From: Rhizobium oryzihabitans
GTDB taxonomy: Bacteria; Pseudomonadota; Alphaproteobacteria; Rhizobiales; Rhizobiaceae
Direction of reading: 5' to 3'
DNA length: 64,000 nucleotides
NCBI RefSeq assembly: GCF_010669145.1
Contig: NZ_CP048637.1
Coordinates: 62,001-126,000, forward strand
Of the stretch, positions 55,837-64,000 are shown piece after piece. Each line of letters opens with the position of its first letter. The stretch's first letter is position 1. Made by a program: the position numbers and the translations under genes. Below the pieces are notes generated by a model. That model was not told where the DNA came from. It saw only the letters and a list, made by a program, of their open reading frames with translations, and ran no database searches.

Positions 55837-56145
55837 CTCCGCGCGATCAACCGCACGATGGCCGTCGCGCGACGCTGACGGAAGCCGAACGTATCCCCCA
55901 CTGAGAAACAGATCTCTCGCAAACGTGTGAAGGGCAGTCATCTGGCCGGTTGTTCCGCATCCTGCTGTACCGCCCCCGCCGTCCGGGTGGTGCGCGAAGT
56001 GCGGCGTCACATGACCCTTCTTTGCAACGAGAGGCAAATCACACTCTGGACAGATACAGTGGCAATCGCCGCCAGGAGCAGCCTCGGAGATATGCAGGAT
56101 CTTACCGCTTGAATGCTTACCGAATGCGAGCGTTGGGCGTGCCAT
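55837..56145 (-). pseudogene. CoiA-like nuclease, N-terminal part (split by IS)
   Basis: 103 native residues, MARPTLAFGKHSSGKILHIS behind GAGGATC. Contains the CoiA-type zinc finger CHCICPECDLPLVAKKG and PHFAHHPDGG, followed by TTGQMTALHTFARDLFLSGG. The gene is interrupted at 55836. CoiA-like proteins outside Gram-positive competence are thought to be nucleases of defence or DNA uptake systems. Confidence 0.75.
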
Positions 56146-56242
56146 GATCGTGATCCTCGTTCCTCAGGCACGTCCCGCCATAAACGTCAATTCAAAACCA
56201 CTCCTGAAATGTTCCCATAGAATTTTAGCGTCCGCGTCGAAT

Positions 56243-56262
56243 GGAGCGTGAGCCCACGCTCC
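56243..56262. terminator. Hairpin downstream of repC
   Basis: GGAGCGTG-agcc-CACGCTCC, 8-bp stem, 144 bases after the repC stop. No T run, so termination is uncertain. Confidence 0.4.
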
Positions 56263-56405
56263 AAGCTGCCACGATGATGAGACGACGGCCAGAAAGAGGA
56301 GAACTGGAAGCACGCGGTCATTAAGACGAACGCCATCGTCATCACCTGGTTGGACGCCATGAATTATCCGTTGCGAAATATATCGTCACGAAAGGACCGC
56401 CGGCG

Positions 56406-57617
56406 TTATCCGGTTTTAAGCTCCGTCCCTCCATTGGCCTTTAAAAGCGCCATGATCATCGGTCCGAGCGAGAACTCCGACAGCTCGGCGCGTCTTGTGA
56501 GGTCACGCAAATAGCCACCGGCGGAGTTAATCAGGTTTGCCCGCTCGAAGATGCAGGCCATCGCCACCGCTGCATTTTCGGGTCCCATGACTTCGCATGC
56601 CTCTTGATAGGCCGAAGGGCTCACGCCAAGCATCGAACGGATCACGACAGCGGCGGACATGAGATCGCGCCAATTCGCGATTGTTCCGCTCGGTCCGTAG
56701 TCGGAAATTTGCGGGCAGGCCCGCAGAACAACGGAGAGGGGGAAGGTCTTCAGCGGCTCACTCGGCTTGGCCGGCTTGCTCGATTTCGCGCCCTGCTCTT
56801 TTTCAGAGCGAGGTTCAAATACAATAGTGGATTCGGGATTTGAATTCTGTATATGGCGCCCATTTTGAGCATCATTGCTGCTAGTATTTTTTGCATTTTC
56901 TTTTGTTTCCAACCGATTAAGGATTTCCGCCTTCAGCGTCTCCATGCTCTCGATCGCGTCTTCCACCTCGGCAAAGGTGGGCGACCTCGGAAGGCTCCCC
57001 ACCAGACGGACGTAAGCGTCCTCGGCCGCCTGCCAATCGCCCTCGACCCCCTCCTCGATCGCTACCGTCAGAAGCTTACGCGTGTCGCGCCGGCAGATCG
57101 TGAGTTTCTCCTTGGCATTACGATATGCTGTGCGCCTCGCGGTCACCTGTTGGGCCAGCAGTGCTAGCTCATCGGCACGGGCCAACAAAGGTGACAGATC
57201 GAATCCGAAAGCGCTCTCGATATCACCACCCGCATCTTTCCGTGCGAATCGTTTGCCGTTGGCACTGTCCTTTCGGATGATCAATCCTGCATCAACCAGT
57301 GCAGCCAGATGCCGGCGCAGGGTCGATCCTGGCATGCTGTGAGCACGAAGCGACAGCTGGATGTTGGATGGGAACACCACCATCTGTGCATCAGCCCGCA
57401 GTTCCTTTTCGGGGTAAAAGCTGAGTAGGGCGTCCAGGACAGCCAGGCTGCTCGATTGCAGCCCCAGCGGCTCCATCGCTGCAGAAGCATCGCGAAAGAT
57501 CTTCCACTTATCCGCGGCTTTGCTCCTGGATACTTCGCCGACCGCCTGTTGTCGCCTGACAAGAGCAAGCGTCATCGGCCGCCGCCCAAAGTGCGTCGTA
57601 ACACTTTCCGTATGCAT
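56406..57617 (-). CDS. repC: RepC, replication initiator of repABC plasmid
   Basis: 403 residues. Family landmarks: N-terminal winged helix (SNIQLSLRAHSMPGSTLRRHLAALVDAGLI, quoted overlap of residues about 85-115), RRTAYRNAKEKLTICRRDTRK and the C-terminal FERANLINSAGGYLRDLTRR. RepC binds oriV, which in this family lies inside repC itself. Translation is controlled by a counter-transcribed RNA in the repB-repC gap. Intact and full-length. Confidence 0.95.
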   Translation of the reverse strand: MHTESVTTHFGRRPMTLALVRRQQAVGEVSRSKAADKWKIFRDASAAMEPLGLQSSSLAVLDALLSFYPEKELRADAQMVVFPSNIQLSLRAHSMPGSTLRRHLAALVDAGLIIRKDSANGKRFARKDAGGDIESAFGFDLSPLLARADELALLAQQVTARRTAYRNAKEKLTICRRDTRKLLTVAIEEGVEGDWQAAEDAYVRLVGSLPRSPTFAEVEDAIESMETLKAEILNRLETKENAKNTSSNDAQNGRHIQNSNPESTIVFEPRSEKEQGAKSSKPAKPSEPLKTFPLSVVLRACPQISDYGPSGTIANWRDLMSAAVVIRSMLGVSPSAYQEACEVMGPENAAVAMACIFERANLINSAGGYLRDLTRRAELSEFSLGPMIMALLKANGGTELKTG

Positions 57618-57710
57618 CGTTCTTCACCTTCAAACAGGCAAAAGAAATTCGCTCGCCGAAACGGCGCCTAGACTCTTGACGATGAATCCCGAAAATGCGA
57701 TTCTACTGGT

Positions 57711-57762
57711 GCTTATACAGAGAACAGGGCTTCCGAGACGGCGACGTTTTGGGGGCTCTTTT
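57711..57762 (+). ncRNA. Candidate counter-transcribed RNA (incompatibility RNA)
   Basis: On the strand opposite repC, in the 154-base repB-repC gap, TTGACG (57676-57681) and GATTCT (57699-57704) are 17 bases apart. A stem CCGAGACG-gcga-CGTTTTGG (57733-57752, with GU pairs) followed by ctcttttctttt ends the unit after about 50 bases. Position, orientation and size agree with the ctRNA of known repABC plasmids, which controls repC. Confidence 0.55.
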
Positions 57763-57771
57763 CTTTTGCGG

Positions 57772-58737
57772 TTATGCTTCCTTTTTTCCAACGGACTTCG
57801 CACGGCGCTCTTCGAAAAGAGCCACCGCGTCATTGAGCAGGAAAGACGCGAATTCTCCCGCCTCCTTCCTGTCGAGGGTAATTTCGATTTTAGATTTGCT
57901 GTGCTTGACGTGGCCCAATCGCTCACCGGACGACGTCGAGAGAACTTCGGGCAGCCCACGAACGAGGCGGCGAGGTTTGAGGGCGTTGAGAAGCGCCTTG
58001 AACCGATCCTGCGAGGTCATGCTTTGCAGCTCGTCGGACCTTGCCAAGTCCACAAGGTTCTTGCTTTCGGCTTTATGGATCAGCTCTGCGAGCTCTTGCC
58101 AGCTTCGCCGGCCAACGCCTGGAGCAGGCCCGATGGCGTCGATCAGATCGGCGGGAATGGCCTCGACAACGGAAAGCATGCGCGACAATTCGGCCTTGTC
58201 GATCGACATAGCGGATGTGATGACTTCGCGCGGGAAACGTTCGTTGAGCCGCTGTGCGAACCGTGACTTCTCGATGTAGGAGAGATCTTCGCGTTCATTG
58301 TTTTCCTGCCCTTGGGCGATCACCAGTTCCTCGTCCGTCAAGGCGCGTATCACTGCCTTGACCTGAAGGCCGAGCTCCTGGACGGCGCGCAGGCGGCGAT
58401 GGCCGAAGGCGACCTGATAATGTCCCGGCTTATCAGGATGAGGGCGCACGAGGATCGGTACCTGCTGCCCCTGCGCACGGATCGAGGACAGCAGACCGTC
58501 GATATCGCCAGGCATGCGGTCTCGAACGAAAGACGGCTCCACGAGAGCCGTGTCAAGGTCGATTACGACCTGACCTTCGGCGAGGCGCCGCTCGATTTCG
58601 TCGGCGCGCGCCTGACGAGCTTTCTCTTCGCGCATCGTGTTGGCCACCTGACCGACAAGCTTGTTGTCGGATGCGGCGGCTTTTACGGGCATGTCTGCAT
58701 CGACCTGGATCAGATTCAGGAGGTTTTTTCTGCTCAT
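57772..58737 (-). CDS. repB: RepB, ParB-type centromere-binding protein
   Basis: 321 residues from MSRKNLLNLIQVDADMPVKA; ATGA overlap with repA stop. ParB N-terminal domain: VRPHPDKPGHYQVAFGHRRL and AQGQENNEREDLSYIEKSRF; HTH FPREVITSAMSIDKAELSRM; the C-terminal dimerisation region is GHVKHSKSKIEITLDRKEAG. Binds parS and partners with RepA for segregation. Confidence 0.95.
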   Translation of the reverse strand: MSRKNLLNLIQVDADMPVKAAASDNKLVGQVANTMREEKARQARADEIERRLAEGQVVIDLDTALVEPSFVRDRMPGDIDGLLSSIRAQGQQVPILVRPHPDKPGHYQVAFGHRRLRAVQELGLQVKAVIRALTDEELVIAQGQENNEREDLSYIEKSRFAQRLNERFPREVITSAMSIDKAELSRMLSVVEAIPADLIDAIGPAPGVGRRSWQELAELIHKAESKNLVDLARSDELQSMTSQDRFKALLNALKPRRLVRGLPEVLSTSSGERLGHVKHSKSKIEITLDRKEAGEFASFLLNDAVALFEERRAKSVGKKEA

Positions 58738-59947
58738 GTCGCTCGTCCCCAAGCCTTCTTGATCAGGGTTTCAATCTCGTCATTGACGCTGTTCATCGCC
58801 TCGATAGCTCGGTCATAGGTGCTGCGTGTGAATTGGCCGCGCTCGACTTCGTACAAAGTTTGGTTTGTAAGCCCGGCATCGGAGACGGCCGTAGATTTCA
58901 GCATCGGGAAGTTTAGGACGTGGGCGCCAAAAATAGACCGAAGATATCCTACCATCTGATTTTGAGGGCCGTCGGACGGTTCAAAGCGGGTTATGAGGTA
59001 ACGCAGCCAAGCAAAATCGACATTGCCGCCGGCGGCGGCCACCTCGCGCAGCAGATCAGCAACCATCGCGAGGAATTGGTTCATCGACATGACATCCAGC
59101 ATCTGCGGGTGGACCGTCACGAGCACCGAAGTCGCCGCGGTGAGGGCGGAGAGCGTTAGGTAGCCAAGCTGGGGGGGCAGTCGATGATAACGATATCGTA
59201 GTCATTGCTGACATCATCGATGGCATCGCTCAGACGTTGGAAGAACATTACATCGCCTGCCTGCCGCTTCATCAACGCGCGAGGCGTGTCATGCTCGAAC
59301 TCCATGAGTTCGAGGTTTCCAGGAACAAGATCTAATGCGGGGATGTAGGTTTTCCGGATGATGTCTTTCACCGACCGCCGGGCCTCGTCGTACCGGATTG
59401 CGCCGTACATCGTGTCATTCGGATGGACATCGAGTTCCGGCTGATGCCCAAACATGGCGGACATACTAGCCTGCGGATCGAGATCGATGGCAAGGATACG
59501 ATAACCCCTTAACGCAAGATATTGGGCGAGATGGACGGACGTCGTCGTTTTGCCGGAGCCGCCCTTGAAGTTCATGACGGAAATAACTTGGAGGTCTTCA
59601 CCGTCGCGGCGGTGGGGCAAGTATCTGCGGTCCGCTCTACCGACCTTGTCGAGATGTCGGCGGATCTTGTCGATATCATCCACGGAGTAGGAGCGTCGTC
59701 CGCCGGGGGTCGTACTTACCTCCAGATCATCGATATCGTTGGAGACCTGACGAAGATAAACTTCCTTGACGCCAACGAACTTCGCTGCTTCCGATGGCTG
59801 AAAATGACGTATTCCCTTCTGCGCCGTCGGCGGGAACGTGCTCACATGGTGAGCTTGCAACTGAACAGCAAGAGCCGACGAATGTCGGTCTATAAGGCCA
59901 ACGAGCGTCTCTCTGGACGGTGCCTGCGCTTCAGCATTTTTGTTCAT
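58734..59947 (-). pseudogene. repA: RepA, ParA-type partition ATPase, one frameshift in a G7 run
   Basis: About 404 residues when restored. N-terminal HTH (FQPSEAAKFVGVKEVYLRQV) for autorepression, deviant Walker A VMNFKGGSGKTTTSVHLAQY (about 125), Walker B IVIIDCPP (about 254). The frame breaks at 59171-59177 (seven C on the coding strand); eight give the expected IDCPPQLGYLTLSALTAATS followed by VLVTVHPQMLDVMSMNQFLA. The gene is essential for stable plasmid inheritance, so a base-calling error is the simplest explanation. First gene of repABC. Confidence 0.9.
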
Positions 59948-59964
59948 ATCTGGCCCAAGAATCA

Positions 59965-60010
59965 GTAACAGCGGTTCAATGCGGCAAAACCCTTTTTCAA
60001 CCGCTGTTAC
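59965..60010. promoter_or_regulatory. repABC operator/promoter dyad
   Basis: Arms GTAACAGCGGTTCAA (59965-59979) and TTCAACCGCTGTTAC (59996-60010) are inverted, 14 of 15 paired, 18 bases before the repA start. RepA proteins repress their operon at such long dyads. Confidence 0.6.
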
Positions 60011-60608
60011 AATAAGCCTCGATTCTGAAGGCTGGGCAAGCTCTTTAAGGTTAACAGAAGCTTAACGCAAAAATGAAGGCAGCAGCGTCAACCCTGAAAA
60101 ACTCTTATTTCGCAATGATATAACTCATTCCCCCCAAATGATTCCGTTCGCAAAGTTAGAAAAAAATGGAGTCGATAAGATTGAAGAGCACATATCAGGA
60201 AGGGTGAACGCGGTGAATGCTGCGACCCGCTTGCAACGAATCGAAGGCGGCCGGCCATGTCTTCATCAGGATGAATGCGCTTTCGATTTACTTCCGCCCA
60301 TTTCTTGAGGGCCTCACTCGGGTGCAACTCAACCCGCTCTCGCTGATGCTTCTTGGTGGGGGAATGGGCGAATTGGCGGGGACTTCGTTAATTGGTTTTG
60401 TTCTGCGCATCGCAGGTTGGCGGAGCGCCGTCCTTCTTGCCGCAGTAGTTCTTGCTGGTCCCGCCGCGTTTAGAGCACTTGCCGGCCGCCGTGATTGACC
60501 TCTCGACATAAGAAGCAGCGGACACGGCTATTTCGTCAAGATGGCGTCGGTTCTCGCCCTTTTGCCGCAATACTCCCACGCATCTACGCGGGAACGAAAT
60601 CCAACATC
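60011..60608. other. Intergenic region upstream of repABC
   Basis: AT-richer, including GGTTAACAGAAGCTTAACG (60047-60065), a partial dyad. A plus-strand frame 60271-60498 would give a 75-residue hydrophobic peptide (two membrane stretches) but has only a weak leader. The repABC promoter should lie between 60010 and 60150. Confidence 0.4.
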
Positions 60609-61526
60609 TCAATGACGGATGAGACCGAACCGATGTGCCTCATCCAGCAGATGACGAACAGAGGACGGTTGCCATTTGCGTCCACCTCGCACCGGCCGCT
60701 CACCCATCTGATCCAGTTGGGCGGCAATGTCGCGCAGCGACAGGCCTGGATCGGCAATGGCAATCGCCGCAACGAGCTTCATCAGATGATCTTCTGGCGC
60801 ACGGCGGGGTGAGCGAGCTAAGAGCTCGGGTTCGGCCAGCTTCTCGCGAACCATGCGATGCATCGCACGTCGCAGTCGCTCGACTGTCCAGTCGTGGCCG
60901 CGGCGATTGAGGACCCGGACGACATTGTCCCAGCTATGCTGAGGGCGAAGCTGTCGCACCATGGGCAGCCAGGTTTGGGCCGTCGAGATCAACTCGTCGA
61001 GATAGAGTTTCTCTCGTGCCTTTGACACGGCTTTGATCGCTTCCGGCCGCCGCTCTCGAAGTCCCGGGTTGCCGGGTCGCCTGCCACGCGCCTTTGCCGC
61101 CTTGATGCCAGCTTTGGTCCGTTCTGCGATCAGCGCCCGCTCAAGCTGTGCGACGGCTCCGAGAACCTGGAGAGAAAACATGCCTTGCGGCGTGGACGTG
61201 TCAATCGGATCGCGGATCGATCGGAAATGGACGCCGCGCTCTTCAAGATCCTCGATCACCTGCAAGAGATGACTGACCGAACGAGCGAGGCGATCCAGAC
61301 GGACGACGACGAGCACGTCGCCAGCGGCGAGCTCGCCGAGCAATCTGGTCAGAACCGGCCGGGCCCGTGATGCGCCGGATCCGTGCTCCTGAAAGATCCG
61401 CTCGCAGCCGGCCGCGCGCAACTCGTCCATCTGTGCGTCATGGACCTGATCGTCGGTGGAGACGCGTGCATAACCGATAAGACGTCTGGTGGCCGGCGAC
61501 GGTTTGGCGGCTTGCCGTTTTGCCAT
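60609..61526 (-). CDS. Serine recombinase with extended C terminus
   Basis: 305 residues, about 100 more than TnpR proteins. Catalytic domain: RRLIGYARVSTDDQVHDAQ (Ser in RVST), VRLDRLARSVSHLLQVIEDL, QLERALIAERTKAGIKAAKA. The extra C-terminal part (HSWDNVVRVLNRRGHDWTVERLRR... and LSLRDIAAQLDQMGERPVRGGRKW, quoted in parts) carries two HTH-like, recombinase-zinc-ribbon-free segments. Probably a resolvase of a Tn3-like or plasmid system; neighbouring transposon has its own tnpR. Confidence 0.85.
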   Translation of the reverse strand: MAKRQAAKPSPATRRLIGYARVSTDDQVHDAQMDELRAAGCERIFQEHGSGASRARPVLTRLLGELAAGDVLVVVRLDRLARSVSHLLQVIEDLEERGVHFRSIRDPIDTSTPQGMFSLQVLGAVAQLERALIAERTKAGIKAAKARGRRPGNPGLRERRPEAIKAVSKAREKLYLDELISTAQTWLPMVRQLRPQHSWDNVVRVLNRRGHDWTVERLRRAMHRMVREKLAEPELLARSPRRAPEDHLMKLVAAIAIADPGLSLRDIAAQLDQMGERPVRGGRKWQPSSVRHLLDEAHRFGLIRH

Positions 61527-61965
61527 GGTTTCTCGCCCATTTTTCCGGTGCTCTGTACAGATAATGAATGCGTGAGAAAATAATCAGTTGCAAGCGTGTT
61601 TTATGGTGCAAAAGCAGCCCCGCCAGACTCAAAAAATGACGTCGAACGCCATCCGACCGTAACGTGCGTGGAACGCGCTCTGGCGGTCATCTACGACGGA
61701 AATGCCAGAAAATAAGGAGATCGGAGGAGGGGAGGGGTCTCAAAGTCCGCGTAGGCGGAAGGACGATGGAGAATTCTGCGTCGGCAGAGGAGGGGCGCTG
61801 TTAGTAGTCCACGGGGCAGCCCCGGTTCCGCCGAACCTCGCCGAAATCTGCTCAAAAGACCGGAAAATCAGCCGTTTCCGGTCAACCAGGACGACCGACA
61901 CGATGATTTGCGGGCTGAAATGGCCCCTGAACATTAAAGGGGCACAGATATACGGTAGGCCGATT
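61527..61965. other. Intergenic, hairpins only; probable transposon boundary
   Basis: Contains GACCGGAAA-N8-TTTCCGGTC (61858-61883) and CGGGGCAGCCCCG (about 61812-61824). A Tn3-type end is expected somewhere here because the kinase-tnpR-tnpA unit begins at 61966; GGGG tips occur at several places and cannot be resolved without the other end. Confidence 0.4.
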
Positions 61966-62487
61966 TCACGCCTTTTGCGCAGCCTTCTTGATGGCAGCTA
62001 CGAAGCCCAACAGTTCGGCTGGCGAGGTGAACCGGAACACCCGACCGGCAAATCCTTCCATTCGAGCAAGGTCGCGCTGTCGTTGCTCCTTTCGGTAATT
62101 GATCACAAATCGGAAGAAGGCCCAATCAAAGCGTTCAGGACATCCCGGCGCGAGCTGATCACCGCGATTTCGGCCCAAACCGGATACCGTTCGTCGAATA
62201 ACTCGCCACAGGCATAACGATGTTGTGTAATCGAGATGGATAAGCGTGTCCGCAGATGCCAATCGCTGCTCAAGCGTGCCGCTATAATTCCCGTCCATAA
62301 TCCATTCAGATTGCGCCGCAAGCTTTTCGACGGTTTTCTGCCATGATGCGCTATCCGGCCTTTGCCAGCCCGGCTGCCAGTAATGTCTATCGAGGTGGAC
62401 GACGGGCAAGCGGGTCGCTTCGGCCAGTTCTTTGGCGAGTGTGGATTTCCCGGCGCCCGGACAACCGACGATGAGGACTCGTTTCAT
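61966..62487 (-). CDS. P-loop NTPase/kinase-like transposon passenger
   Basis: 173 residues. Walker A at the start, RVLIVGCPGAGKSTLAKELA, then PVVHLDRHYWQPGWQRPD and a lid-like region LDYTTSLCLWRVIRRTVSGL. It resembles small adenylate-kinase-like proteins often annotated as FlaR/topology modulation proteins. Its ATG overlaps the tnpR stop (AAATGAAA), so it is expressed with the resolvase. Substrate unknown. Confidence 0.8.
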   Translation of the reverse strand: MKRVLIVGCPGAGKSTLAKELAEATRLPVVHLDRHYWQPGWQRPDSASWQKTVEKLAAQSEWIMDGNYSGTLEQRLASADTLIHLDYTTSLCLWRVIRRTVSGLGRNRGDQLAPGCPERFDWAFFRFVINYRKEQRQRDLARMEGFAGRVFRFTSPAELLGFVAAIKKAAQKA

Positions 62488-63113
62488 TTCTTTGCCTTCC
62501 GCATAAGCAGCCGCTCTCCATCGGTGCGCAGCGCGCCCTTAGGATCGACAAACCGGTAGAGCGTCTGTCGTGTGATACCGAGTTCGGCGCAAAGATCGGC
62601 CACCTTGGTTTCCGGCTTCCCCATTGCTGCCTGAGCAAGGCGCAGCTTCGCCGGCGTCATTTTGAAGGGCGCTCCGCCGTTCCGGCCACGTGCGCGTGCG
62701 GCGGCGAGACCAGCTTTGGTGCGCTCAATGATCAATGCCCGCTCGAACTCAGCCAGCGCCGCGAATATGCCGAACACCAGCCGGCCATTCGCCGTCGAGG
62801 TGTCGATCGACGCCCCTTCACCTGCCAGAACCTTGAGGCCGATATGCCGTTGGGTCAGATCATCGACCAGATTGACGAGGTGGCGGAGATCGCGGCCGAG
62901 TCGATCGAGCTTCCAGACGACAAGCGTGTCACCGCGACGCAGCGCCTTCAGGCAGGCGGTGAGACCTGGACGGTCCTCTTTCTTTCCTGACGCGGCATCC
63001 TCATAGACATTGTTGGCGTCGACACCAGCCTGTGCCAGCGCGTCACGCTGAAGGTCATGGACCTGGCTGCCGTCGGCTTTCGACACTCGCGCATATCCGA
63101 TCAGAGCTGTCAT
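62484..63113 (-). CDS. tnpR: Tn3-family resolvase TnpR (second transposon)
   Basis: 209 residues: MTALIGYARVSKADGSQVHD (catalytic Ser in RVSK), VWKLDRLGRDLRHLVNLVDD, EFERALIIERTKAGLAAARA, C-terminal HTH VADLCAELGITRQTLYRFVD. Divergent from tnpA across a 129-base gap that contains the res dyads, the Tn3 arrangement. Confidence 0.93.
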   Translation of the reverse strand: MTALIGYARVSKADGSQVHDLQRDALAQAGVDANNVYEDAASGKKEDRPGLTACLKALRRGDTLVVWKLDRLGRDLRHLVNLVDDLTQRHIGLKVLAGEGASIDTSTANGRLVFGIFAALAEFERALIIERTKAGLAAARARGRNGGAPFKMTPAKLRLAQAAMGKPETKVADLCAELGITRQTLYRFVDPKGALRTDGERLLMRKAKK

Positions 63114-63129
63114 TTATTCGTCCGTCTGC

Positions 63130-63173
63130 GTGACAATTTCGATTTGGCCGCGCCAAAGCCTGTAGATTGTCAC
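63130..63173. promoter_or_regulatory. res subsite dyad between tnpR and tnpA
   Basis: GTGACAAT (63130-63137) and ATTGTCAC (63166-63173); a further TTGTGACATA copy at about 63222. These lie between divergent tnpR and tnpA, where res and both promoters are expected. Confidence 0.6.
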
Positions 63174-63242
63174 ATAACCCGTCTTGCAAAGTAAGCTCCG
63201 CGAACGGTTATCTCCAGTCTTTTTGTGACATATGGAGCGCCG

Positions 63243-64000
63243 ATGCCTCGCCGCATGATTTTGACGGATGCCGAACGGCAGAATTTCCTTGCCCTGCCCA
63301 GCGACGACGACACCCTGATCCGCCATTGGAGCCTTGATGATGAGGACCATCGTCTTCTGGAAACGCGCCGTCGCGACGATACCCGTCTTGGCTTGGCCCT
63401 TCAGCTTTGTGCGCTCCGTTATCCCGGCCGTCTCATCCAGCGCGGAGAGGTCATCCCGGAAAGCGCGCTCACCTTCCTTGCCGAGCAACTCCGCATCGAG
63501 CCGAATGCACTTGCCAGCTTCGCACGAAGAGCGCCCACACGCTACGAACAACTGACCGTCCTCCGCCAACACTACGGGTTCAGCGAGCTGAGCCACCCGT
63601 TGCGCACCGATCTGCTTGCCTTCGCGCGCGGCGTGGCGATCGCCTCGACCAAGGACAAATTCGTCGTCGCCGCTCTCGCCGATGAGATGCGCCGGCGGCG
63701 TATCGTCATTCCCGGCATCACCGTGATCGAACGGATGGCCGGACAGGCATGCACCGAGGCTGAGGAGGCGCTGTTTGCCGATGTTGCCGGAAGGCTGACG
63801 CCCGACATCATCGTCAGAATGGAAGCGCTGCTCGGTATTGGTCCACGCGTCCGCCAGAGCGGGGTCTCCTGGTTACGTGAACCTGCCGGAAAGGCTGGAG
63901 ACGCAGCGATGCGGGGTCTGATCGATCGGCTTGAGGCCGTGCGCCACGTTGGCCTTTCAAGTGATGTGCTTCAGGCCGTCCCCGCCCATCGGGTGAGCCG
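63243..64000 (+). CDS. tnpA: Tn3-family transposase TnpA, 3' end outside window
   Basis: First 252 codons, open to the window end. Starts MPRRMILTDAERQNFLALPS, the typical DUF4158 N terminus; continues with RRDDTRLGLALQLCALRYPG and RYEQLTVLRQHYGFSELSHP. Distinct from the other TnpA (2026-4994). The catalytic DDE part lies beyond the window. Preceded by a TATGGAGCGCCG leader. Confidence 0.9.
   Translation, partial: MPRRMILTDAERQNFLALPSDDDTLIRHWSLDDEDHRLLETRRRDDTRLGLALQLCALRYPGRLIQRGEVIPESALTFLAEQLRIEPNALASFARRAPTRYEQLTVLRQHYGFSELSHPLRTDLLAFARGVAIASTKDKFVVAALADEMRRRRIVIPGITVIERMAGQACTEAEEALFADVAGRLTPDIIVRMEALLGIGPRVRQSGVSWLREPAGKAGDAAMRGLIDRLEAVRHVGLSSDVLQAVPAHRVS

Noticed and set aside
56366..56381. 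Possible parS GTTGGACGCCATGAAT downstream of repC
   Set aside because: Does not end in AAC and is not palindromic.
60088..60327. 79-codon minus-strand frame upstream of repA
   Set aside because: Biased, low-support translation that overlaps the opposite frame; no leader.
60271..60498. 75-residue hydrophobic peptide upstream of repA
   Set aside because: Weak leader, no homology recognised; membrane-like composition alone is not enough.
61735..61772. GGGGTCTCAAAG... as a Tn3 left end
   Set aside because: The partner end is outside the window, so no inverted match can be shown; other GGGG tips nearby are equally possible.

Overview
The window is a segment of a repABC-type plasmid or megaplasmid (or second replicon) from a member of the Alphaproteobacteria, most likely Rhizobiaceae. 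The evidence is a complete repA-repB-repC operon on the minus strand (56.4-59.9 kb), a LexA box of the alphaproteobacterial GTTC-N7-GTTC type, an imuA-imuB-dnaE2 cassette, several protein families typical of rhizobial plasmids (DUF1419, DUF3085, DUF6117, DUF2493, DUF932, large ParB-like proteins), and a rhizobial intergenic palindrome near 36.75 kb. No rRNA, tRNA, CRISPR array or conjugation machinery was seen.

Layout. 0-6 kb: a tyrosine recombinase, a relic of a second repC, a serine resolvase and a Tn3-family transposon that cut off a ParB-like gene. 7-15 kb: an mqsRA toxin-antitoxin pair and a plasmid-backbone block (a giant methylase-helicase, DUF3085, DUF1419, a toprim protein). 15.39-24.59 kb: a discrete island bounded by 63-bp imperfect inverted repeats. 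It holds a full arsenic-resistance cluster (two arsR genes, an arsN-like acetyltransferase, two unrelated arsenate reductases, acr3, arsH, an MFS exporter, DUF6428) and three overlapping tyrosine recombinases in the arrangement of a Recombinase-in-Trio (RIT) element. 25-33.5 kb: a DUF3800 protein with a possible small RNA upstream, the SOS-mutagenesis cassette and an SRAP peptidase. 33.5-47 kb: an IS6 insertion scar, a Phd/PemK-like toxin-antitoxin pair and a second backbone block (DUF2493, toprim protein, strawberry-notch methylase-helicase, DUF6117, DUF932, ParB-like). 47.2-52.6 kb: an accessory, possibly defensive, region with a RES-type toxin-antitoxin module whose promoter and antitoxin 5' end are present as three exact 223-bp tandem copies, then an Abi-like HEPN protein and an HNH protein. 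52.8-60 kb: parS-like palindromes, a CoiA-like nuclease gene split by nested IS elements, and repCBA. 60.6-64 kb: a serine recombinase and the start of a second Tn3-family transposon with a P-loop passenger.

How it works together: repABC (with a counter-transcribed RNA candidate between repB and repC and a putative operator upstream of repA) would drive replication and partition. Three toxin-antitoxin pairs and several resolvases would secure maintenance. Two methylase-helicase fusions, toprim proteins and ParB-like proteins form the conserved backbone whose biochemical role is not firmly known. The RIT-ars island supplies a selectable trait, and imuABC plus SRAP supply damage tolerance.

Caution: eight otherwise well-conserved genes, including the essential repA, each carry one or more single-base frameshifts, five of the ten in short homopolymer runs. 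I suspect consensus indel errors in the sequence rather than genuine decay, and gene calls across these points should be read as reconstructed.
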